Shown in pieces: positions 1-4,638 of a DNA stretch of 10,678 bases. Source of the DNA: Desulfobulbaceae bacterium UBA5123 (GTDB lineage Bacteria; Desulfobacterota; Desulfobulbia; Desulfobulbales; UBA5123); assembly GCA_002415465.1 (NCBI GenBank), contig DHYT01000066.1:5854-16531 (forward strand), in the 5' to 3' direction. The notes below the pieces were generated by a model. That model saw only the letters and a program-made list of their open reading frames with translations. It had not been told where the DNA came from and searched no databases. The translations under genes were made by a program, and so were the position numbers. Position 1 is the stretch's first letter. Each line of letters opens with the position of its first letter.

Positions 1-115
1 GATGACCGAGATGATCGACCTGCAACGCGCCTTTGAAACCCAGCAGAAGATGATCACCGCCATGGACTCCATCGACGCCATGGCGGCCGGCAAGGTCGGA
101 TCCTTGACGGGTTGA
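1..115 (+). CDS. flgF: FlgF, flagellar proximal rod protein (3' end only)
   Basis: The frame opens at the left edge and ends at the TGA at 113-115, leaving about 37 C-terminal residues. They read as the conserved C-terminal helix of the rod/hook family (Flg_bbr_C), with a run like EMIDLQRAFETQQKMI and a following MDSID. This is the form typical of FlgF; FlgG, encoded next, ends instead in a run like QRAYEVNSKAIQTSD. FlgF is a component of the proximal rod in the periplasm and is exported by the flagellar type III system. Its stop lies 36 bases before flgG, so the two are probably cotranscribed. The FlgF assignment over another rod protein rests on the short tail plus its position directly before flgG. 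The N-terminal part lies outside the window. Confidence 0.88.
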   Translation, partial: MTEMIDLQRAFETQQKMITAMDSIDAMAAGKVGSLTG

Positions 116-151
116 TCAAAATTTTGACGAATACGCAACAGGAGAACTCCC

Positions 152-934
152 ATGATCCGTGCACTCTACTCAGCCCGCACCGGCATGAACGGCCAGCAGA
201 TGCAGCTGGACGTCATTTCCAACAACCTTGCCAACGTCAACACCGCCGGCTTCAAGAAGAGCCGGGTGCAATTCGAGGATTTATTGTACCAGAACGTGCG
301 CGCCGCCGGCACCCAGACCGCCAACGGCGGCCAGGTCCCCACCGGCATCCAGGTCGGCATGGGCGTCCGCCCCACCTCGGTGGCGAAGATCTTTACCCAG
401 GGCGACTATTCCGAGACCGGCAACGATCTCGACTGGGCCATCGAAGGCCAGGGCTTTTTCCAGATCATCAAAAACGGCCAGGAATACTACACCCGGGCCG
501 GCTCCTTCAGCCGCGACAGCGAGGGCTACATCGTCACCGGCAACGGCGACCGGCTCCAGCCCGAATTCGCCATCCCGCAGGGAACAACCACCCTGGCCCT
601 CGACGGCAGCGGCAACCTGACCGCCATCGACAGCCAGCAGAACATCCTCGCCTCCACCCAGATCACCCTCCATGATTTCATCAACCCGGCGGGCCTGAAA
701 TCGATCGGCGAGAACCTGTTCATGGAAACCGAGGCCTCCGGCGCCCCCACCGAGGGCACGCCCGGCAGTGACGGTTTCGGCACCCTTTCCCAGCGCTACG
801 TTGAAACCTCCAACGTCAACGTGACCGAGGAACTGGTCAACATGATCATCACCCAGCGCGCCTACGAGGTGAACTCCAAGGCCATCCAGACCTCGGACCG
901 GCTGCTCGAGATCGCCAACGGCCTTGTCCGGTAA
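152..934 (+). CDS. flgG: FlgG, flagellar distal rod protein
   Basis: At 260 residues this matches the usual FlgG length. The N-terminal rod domain carries the family signature ANVNTAGFKKS at about residues 27-37, followed by FEDLLYQ at 41-47, the FlgG-specific stretch linked to the straight, rigid rod. A central FlgE/F/G-like beta domain follows, with the motif GDYSETGNDLDWAIEGQGFFQ near residues 88-108 (start and end of that stretch are the clearest). The C-terminal helix carries NVNVTEELVNMIITQRAYE and then NSKAIQTSDRLLEIA. FlgG forms the distal rod that crosses the P- and L-rings and joins the hook. There is no Sec signal, as expected for a type III export substrate. The start is fixed by AGGAG at 140-144, 7 bases before the ATG. 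flgA begins 11 bases after the stop. Confidence 0.97.
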   Translation: MIRALYSARTGMNGQQMQLDVISNNLANVNTAGFKKSRVQFEDLLYQNVRAAGTQTANGGQVPTGIQVGMGVRPTSVAKIFTQGDYSETGNDLDWAIEGQGFFQIIKNGQEYYTRAGSFSRDSEGYIVTGNGDRLQPEFAIPQGTTTLALDGSGNLTAIDSQQNILASTQITLHDFINPAGLKSIGENLFMETEASGAPTEGTPGSDGFGTLSQRYVETSNVNVTEELVNMIITQRAYEVNSKAIQTSDRLLEIANGLVR

Positions 935-945
935 GGAATGAACCG

Positions 946-1668
946 ATGCAAGCCAGCAGACATGCCATCCTGATCGCCATGCTCATGTTCGCCTGCCTCC
1001 TCCAGGCAAACATGACCACCGCCGCCGTGCTGACCACCGCGGCGATGAAAGGGATATTCCATGACCTGACCTGTTCGAACGCACCGTGGCCCAAGGAACA
1101 GCTTGAGGTCGCCGACTTTAACGCCCAGCCCGCGACCCTTGCGCTGCCCGACGGCGCCATCGGCTACCGGGCGCTCAGCCCGTCGCGCCACCCCAACTAC
1201 CTGGGGCGCAAGGCGCTCAACATCGCGATCCTGGTGGACGGGAAAGAGGCCGGCTCGGTCAAGATGACCGGCGACCTGCGCCTGTACGGCGATATCGCCT
1301 GCACCACCCGGCGGATCGGCCGCCACGAACTCTTGACGGCAGAAGACGTCACGATGATCCGGCGCGACATCACCACCCTGGGTGACGATCTGGTCCGGCA
1401 ACCGGCGGCGGCGATCGGCAAGCACATCACCACCGCCTTGCAGCCCGGCGACGTCCTGCGGACAACCCAACTGGACGAGCCGCCCCTGGTCAACCGGGGC
1501 GACATGGTCACCATCATCGTCCAAACCCCCGGCCTGCGCGCATCCGCTCCCGGCGAGGCAAAAAAAACCGGCGGCCGGGGCGACGTCATCCGGGTCAAGA
1601 ACCTGATGAGTCGCAAATACATCCTCGCCAAGGTGATCGACGCCGGCGTCGTCCGGGCGGAATTTTAA
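946..1668 (+). CDS. flgA: FlgA, periplasmic P-ring assembly chaperone
   Basis: A 240-residue protein with a Sec signal peptide (basic RH at residues 5-6, hydrophobic core around 8-20, likely cleavage near residue 27). The C-terminal half is the SAF-like/ChapFlgA domain. It includes IGRHELLTAEDV at about 124-135, a VNRGDMVTIIV stretch around 182-192 and GDVIRVKN at 212-219, followed by the usual closing strand before the C-terminus. In the known system FlgA binds FlgI in the periplasm and helps it polymerise into the P-ring around the rod. The N-terminal half is weakly conserved, as usual in this family. AAGGA at 933-937 overlaps the flgG stop and sets the ATG 8 bases downstream, suggesting translational coupling. 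The position between flgG and flgH supports the call. Confidence 0.93.
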   Translation: MQASRHAILIAMLMFACLLQANMTTAAVLTTAAMKGIFHDLTCSNAPWPKEQLEVADFNAQPATLALPDGAIGYRALSPSRHPNYLGRKALNIAILVDGKEAGSVKMTGDLRLYGDIACTTRRIGRHELLTAEDVTMIRRDITTLGDDLVRQPAAAIGKHITTALQPGDVLRTTQLDEPPLVNRGDMVTIIVQTPGLRASAPGEAKKTGGRGDVIRVKNLMSRKYILAKVIDAGVVRAEF

Positions 1669-1705
1669 AGACCAAACGGCCAGAGATTGGCACAAGGAGA
1701 AGACC

Positions 1706-2416
1706 ATGCGCAAACATAACGCCCGCACCCTCGCCACCGTTGCCCTGGCAATGATGCTCACCGGCTGCGTCGCCAACCAGCCGCCGGCCCCCTCCGCGGC
1801 GCTGCCGGAACGTTACAACCTGCCGACACCCACCAGGCAGCAGGCCCCGACCCCAGAAGGCGCGATCTTCAACGCCTCGACCAACCAGGGGCTCTACACC
1901 GACAGCCGCGCCCATGCCGTGGGCGACATCATCCTGGTGAAAATCGTCGAGACCTCCAACGGCTCAAAGAAGGCCTCGACCAAGGCCGGCCGCAACTCGA
2001 GCGTCACCGCCGACACCACCGCCCTGTTCGGCTTTGAGAAGTGGCTCGCCGCCAACAACAAGAACTTCACCCCCTCCTCCAAGTCCCTGCAACTCGGCCT
2101 CACCAACGACTTCGAGGGCGACGGCGAAACCAAGCGGGACAGCTCCGTCACCGCCACCATCTCCGCCAGGGTGGTGGAGGTGACCATGGACAACAACCTG
2201 ATCATCCGCGGCTTTCGCGAGGTGCGTCTCAACAACGAGACCCAGCACATCATCCTTTCAGGCCTTGTTCGCCCCCGCGATATCGCCCAGGACAACTCCA
2301 TCCTTTCGTCCTATATCGCCGACGCCCGCATCGAGTACAGCGGCACCGGCATCATCAGCGACAAACAGCAACCGGGCTGGCTTGCCCGCGGCCTGGACGT
2401 GATCTGGCCCTTCTGA
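1706..2416 (+). CDS. flgH: FlgH, flagellar L-ring lipoprotein
   Basis: A 236-residue protein whose N-terminus is a lipoprotein signal with lipobox L18-T19-G20-C21, so Cys21 should be lipidated and anchored in the outer membrane. The middle has GLYTDSRAHAVGDIILVKI, typical of the FlgH core. The C-terminal third has the strongly conserved pattern of a beta strand with NLIIRGFREVRLNNETQ, then SGLVRPRDI, ADARIEYSGTG and a final GWLARGLDVIWPF. FlgH forms the L-ring, the outer-membrane bushing for the rod. AAGGAG at 1694-1699 lies 6 bases before the ATG. The gene follows flgA by 37 bases. It is the last gene before a 328-base gap with terminator-like and promoter signals, so it may end its transcription unit. 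Confidence 0.96.
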   Translation: MRKHNARTLATVALAMMLTGCVANQPPAPSAALPERYNLPTPTRQQAPTPEGAIFNASTNQGLYTDSRAHAVGDIILVKIVETSNGSKKASTKAGRNSSVTADTTALFGFEKWLAANNKNFTPSSKSLQLGLTNDFEGDGETKRDSSVTATISARVVEVTMDNNLIIRGFREVRLNNETQHIILSGLVRPRDIAQDNSILSSYIADARIEYSGTGIISDKQQPGWLARGLDVIWPF

Positions 2417-2447
2417 AAACCCTACCGCACCACCGCTCCCGGCCGTC

Positions 2448-2473
2448 CGCCCGCTCCCCAAGAGCGGCGGGCG
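2448..2473 (+). terminator. GC hairpin after flgH (weak)
   Basis: CGCCCGC at 2448-2454 is complementary to GCGGGCG at 2467-2473, a 7-bp stem with a 12-base loop, beginning 31 bases after the flgH stop. A second register pairs CTC with GAG inside the loop. No good T-tract follows, so alone it would be a poor rho-independent terminator. It may protect the mRNA 3' end or pause polymerase before the T6 hairpin at 2526-2544. Confidence 0.3.
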
Positions 2474-2525
2474 CCCAGCCAATCATTTCCTCGTCCTCCC
2501 TTTTCCCTGCAGAAATTACCGCCCC

Positions 2526-2544
2526 GCCCACTGGGCAATTTTTT
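2526..2544 (+). terminator. Probable weak rho-independent terminator after flgH
   Basis: GCCC at 2526-2529 pairs with GGGC at 2533-2536 around a 3-base loop and is followed by AA and six T (2539-2544). AAATT just upstream (about 2513-2517) could extend the helix with AATTT at 2537-2541 across an internal bulge. The stem is short, so efficiency is uncertain. Its place between flgH and the sigma-54 promoter makes it a sensible boundary between two transcription units. Confidence 0.45.
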
Positions 2545-2609
2545 CCAGCCGCGTGACTCCCACCGCGGCGCCCGGGCAGGGCTGCCGAACCGCGGCGGCC
2601 TCGCACACC

Positions 2610-2634
2610 GTGCCACCCCTGCGTCCCGTGGCAC
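2610..2634. promoter_or_regulatory. Inverted repeat upstream of sigma-54 promoter; possible activator site
   Basis: GTGCCAC at 2610-2616 and GTGGCAC at 2628-2634 form a perfect 7-bp inverted repeat with an 11-base spacer. Its centre lies about 60 bases before the predicted start site of the promoter at 2656-2671. Sigma-54 promoters need an NtrC-type activator that often binds dyad sequences upstream, usually somewhat farther away. The right arm has the same seven bases as 2655-2661 in the -24 box, so this could also be a duplicated promoter fragment. Function is inferred only. Confidence 0.35.
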
Positions 2635-2655
2635 TCGTCTCTGGCCCGGCACAAG

Positions 2656-2671
2656 TGGCACGGCAATTGCT
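2656..2671 (+). promoter_or_regulatory. Sigma-54 (RpoN) -24/-12 promoter for flgI operon
   Basis: TGGCACG-GCAA-TTGCT matches the RpoN consensus TGGCACG-N4-TTGCW at every defined position. GG at 2657-2658 and GC at 2669-2670 are separated by the required 10 bases. Transcription should start near 2682 (A), giving a leader of about 63 bases before the flgI ATG at 2745. In many diderm flagellar hierarchies the middle-class genes for ring, rod and hook parts are read by sigma-54 with an NtrC-family activator (FlrC/FleR/FlgR type). The activator is not in this window. The site sits in a non-coding gap after a terminator-like hairpin, which makes chance occurrence unlikely. Confidence 0.87.
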
Positions 2672-2744
2672 TGAAATCCAAAACAACGGCGTTCCCAACG
2701 GTCCGCCCCTTATCAACCCGAGACGACAACCAGGACGACAGACC

Positions 2745-3788
2745 ATGCGGAAATCCATCGACTCCATGACCACGAGATGCCTGTGCGCCGCCCTGTTCCT
2801 GTTCACCATGCTGGCGCCGGCAGGCCAGGCAGCCGCCTCCCGGCTCAAGGATCTGGCCTCGATCCAGGGCGTCCGCGCCAACCAGATCATCGGCTACGGC
2901 CTGGTTGTCGGCCTCGACGGCACCGGCGACGGCAACAAGGCCGGCTTTACCACCCAAACCCTGGCCAATCTCATGGAGCACATGGGGGTACAGGTCAACA
3001 GCAAGAACATCGCGGTCAAAAACGTCGCCAGCGTCATGATCACCGCCCAACTGCCGCCTTTCGCCAAGACCGGGCAGACCATCGACATCACCCTCTCCTC
3101 CATGGGCGACTGCACCTCCCTGAAGGGCGGCACCCTTGTCGCCACCCCCCTCAAGGGGCTCGACGGCAAGATTTACGCCATGGCGCAAGGGCAGATCAGC
3201 ATCGGCACCGACACCACCCAGCACCTGACCGTGGCCCGCATCCCCAACGGCGCGACCGTGGAGCAGGAGGTTCCGGTCGACCTGACCAGCAAGGATTCCC
3301 TTGCCGTCAGCCTCAACAAACCCGATTTCACCACCGTTACCAGAATGGCGACGGCGATCAACTCCTTCTTCGGCGACAATTTCGCCGCACCGCAGGACGG
3401 CGCCACCCTCAAGGTCGCCGTGCCCGAGAAATTCCGGGCGAACACGATCAGCTTCATCGCCTCCCTGGAGAACCTGGAAATTAACCCGGACACCAGGGCG
3501 AAGGTCATCCTCAACGAGCGCAACGGCACCGTGGTGATGGGCGAAAACATTACCATCAACCGGCTGGCCATCTCCCACGGCGGCCTGAGCCTGCAAATCA
3601 CCCCGGAATCCCAGGCGTCCACCGACGGCGCCCAGGGCGATCGGGTGGTCACCCTGAAACAGGGCGCAACCCTGGGCGATATCGTCCGCGCCCTCAACGC
3701 CATCGGCGCAACCCCGAAAGACCTGAGCGCCATCTTCCAGTCGATGAAGGCATCAGGGGCCCTGCAGGCGGAACTTGAAATCATCTAG
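2745..3788 (+). CDS. flgI: FlgI, flagellar P-ring protein
   Basis: A 347-residue protein, close to the family norm of roughly 350-370. A Sec signal peptide covers about residues 1-31 (basic start, core CLCAALFLFTMLAPA, then GQAAA before SRLKDLASIQG). The mature start LKDLASIQGVRANQIIGYGL is a FlgI hallmark, followed by GLVVGLDGTGDGNKAGFTTQ. The end IGATPKDLSAIFQSMKASGA plus LQAELEII is the classic FlgI C-terminus. FlgI forms the periplasmic P-ring in the peptidoglycan layer, helped by FlgA. The frame is open back to 2553, but I chose 2745. The upstream stretch lacks a signal peptide, the sigma-54 start site (about 2682) lies downstream of 2553, and AGGA at 2732-2735 precedes this ATG by 9 bases. 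An ATG at 2766 is a less likely alternative. Confidence 0.95.
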   Translation: MRKSIDSMTTRCLCAALFLFTMLAPAGQAAASRLKDLASIQGVRANQIIGYGLVVGLDGTGDGNKAGFTTQTLANLMEHMGVQVNSKNIAVKNVASVMITAQLPPFAKTGQTIDITLSSMGDCTSLKGGTLVATPLKGLDGKIYAMAQGQISIGTDTTQHLTVARIPNGATVEQEVPVDLTSKDSLAVSLNKPDFTTVTRMATAINSFFGDNFAAPQDGATLKVAVPEKFRANTISFIASLENLEINPDTRAKVILNERNGTVVMGENITINRLAISHGGLSLQITPESQASTDGAQGDRVVTLKQGATLGDIVRALNAIGATPKDLSAIFQSMKASGALQAELEII

Positions 3789-3792
3789 GTGG
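3787..3792 (+). promoter_or_regulatory. Ribosome binding site deciding the flgJ start
   Basis: AGGTGG overlaps the last two bases of the flgI stop codon and sits 5 bases before the ATG at 3798. A GTG at 3789 in the same frame lies inside this sequence and has no purine-rich site upstream, so the ATG is preferred. The overlap suggests flgJ translation is coupled to flgI. Confidence 0.6.
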
Positions 3793-3797
3793 AAAAA

Positions 3798-4109
3798 ATG
3801 ACGACCATCAGCCAACAGATGCCGATTGCACTCAAGAAAACAGCGCCGGCGGCCGATATAGCTAAGGAGCGAGAACTCCGCAAGGCATGCCACGATTTCG
3901 AGGCCATCATGCTCAAGCAGATGCTCGAGGCCATGCGCAAGAGCGTTCCCCAAAGCGGCCTCCTGGACAACGACGGCTATGCAAACAAGATGTACCAGTC
4001 CATGCAGGACGACGAGTTGACCCAGGTAATGGCGCAAGGGAGAGGCATGGGGCTGGGCGAAGTTCTTTACAAACAACTTTCCGGGCACGCAAAACCCATC
4101 GGCAAGTGA
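3798..4109 (+). CDS. flgJ: FlgJ-type rod-binding protein, N-terminal domain only
   Basis: A 103-residue protein that matches only the rod-binding (Rod-binding, FlgJ N-terminal) domain. Key features are ELRKACHDFEAIMLKQMLEA around residues 26-45, then LDNDGYANKMYQSMQDDELT and GRGMGLGEVLYKQL near the end. The fused peptidoglycan hydrolase domain of enterobacterial FlgJ is absent, with no remnant before the stop. This is common outside the beta/gamma group, where a separate lytic enzyme opens the wall. The protein is expected to cap the growing rod in the periplasm. It starts 9 bases after flgI and ends 8 bases before flgN. A 3-residue longer form from the GTG at 3789 is possible but less likely. 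Confidence 0.9.
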   Translation: MTTISQQMPIALKKTAPAADIAKERELRKACHDFEAIMLKQMLEAMRKSVPQSGLLDNDGYANKMYQSMQDDELTQVMAQGRGMGLGEVLYKQLSGHAKPIGK

Positions 4110-4117
4110 GGCTCACC

Positions 4118-4636
4118 ATGACAACAGAAGAAAAACTTCCCAAACATATCAACCCCGCGAAACTTCTCGAACTGTTTGAGCGGCAGATCGTTCTCGGCGA
4201 AGAGCTCCTGCACCTGCTCGGCGAAGAAAAAACAGCCTTGATCGAAATGGACATGCAAGCCCTGCTCAGCCTGAGCCAGAAGAAAGAGCACCAGCTGCTC
4301 CGCCTGAAGAATCTCGACGGGGCGCTGCGTGAAGAATCGCGCCGCCTCTGGCCGGACGGCAACGAGAAAATCATCAGGCTCGCCGCCCTCACCCCCTTTG
4401 TCAGCGAGACCGAGAACGACCGCCTTGCCAGCTATCGGCACAGGCTTGCGGAACTGCGCAAAAACATTGACGAAAAAAACCTCTTCAACAAACAGTTTGC
4501 CGAGGATACCGGCAAATTCCTCAACGACGCCATCCAGTTGATCTCCAGCGCGGTGGCTGACCGCCCGATGTATTCCACCAAGGGCACCCACAAACAACTC
4601 GCTTCGCGGGCCAGCCTGCTGAGCAGAGAGGTATAG
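4118..4636 (+). CDS. flgN: FlgN-family export chaperone for FlgK and FlgL
   Basis: A 172-residue, highly charged protein predicted to be mostly helical. It is rich in Leu, Glu and Lys with heptad-like spacing over about residues 10-70 and 90-145, and has no signal peptide or membrane segment. The start region LLELFERQIVLGEELLHLL and the later LSQKKEHQLLRLKNLD fit the FlgN family (PF05130). FlgN is a cytoplasmic chaperone that keeps the junction proteins FlgK and FlgL unfolded and guides them to the export gate. Its genes are the next two downstream. The same frame is open upstream to 3887 but overlaps flgJ. GAGG at 4108-4111, 6 bases before the ATG, fixes the start. Sequence conservation is low in this family, so position carries part of the call. 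Confidence 0.88.
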   Translation: MTTEEKLPKHINPAKLLELFERQIVLGEELLHLLGEEKTALIEMDMQALLSLSQKKEHQLLRLKNLDGALREESRRLWPDGNEKIIRLAALTPFVSETENDRLASYRHRLAELRKNIDEKNLFNKQFAEDTGKFLNDAIQLISSAVADRPMYSTKGTHKQLASRASLLSREV

Positions 4637-4638
4637 TC

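Noticed and set aside
862..1776. Open frame of 304 codons on the minus strand opposite flgA
   Set aside because: Shadow of flgA with no family features and no sensible operon context.
2629..2644. Second sigma-54 promoter at the upstream GTGGCAC
   Set aside because: Ten bases after the GG the sequence is TG, not GC, and no TTGC-like -12 box follows. At most it is a decayed copy or one arm of the dyad.
2553..2744. N-terminal extension of FlgI from an upstream ATG
   Set aside because: It would put 64 unrelated residues before a proper Sec signal peptide and would start upstream of the predicted sigma-54 transcription start.
2355..3596. Open frame of 413 codons on the minus strand opposite flgI and the sigma-54 promoter
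   Set aside because: Shadow of flgI. It also crosses the intergenic regulatory region and has an implausible composition.
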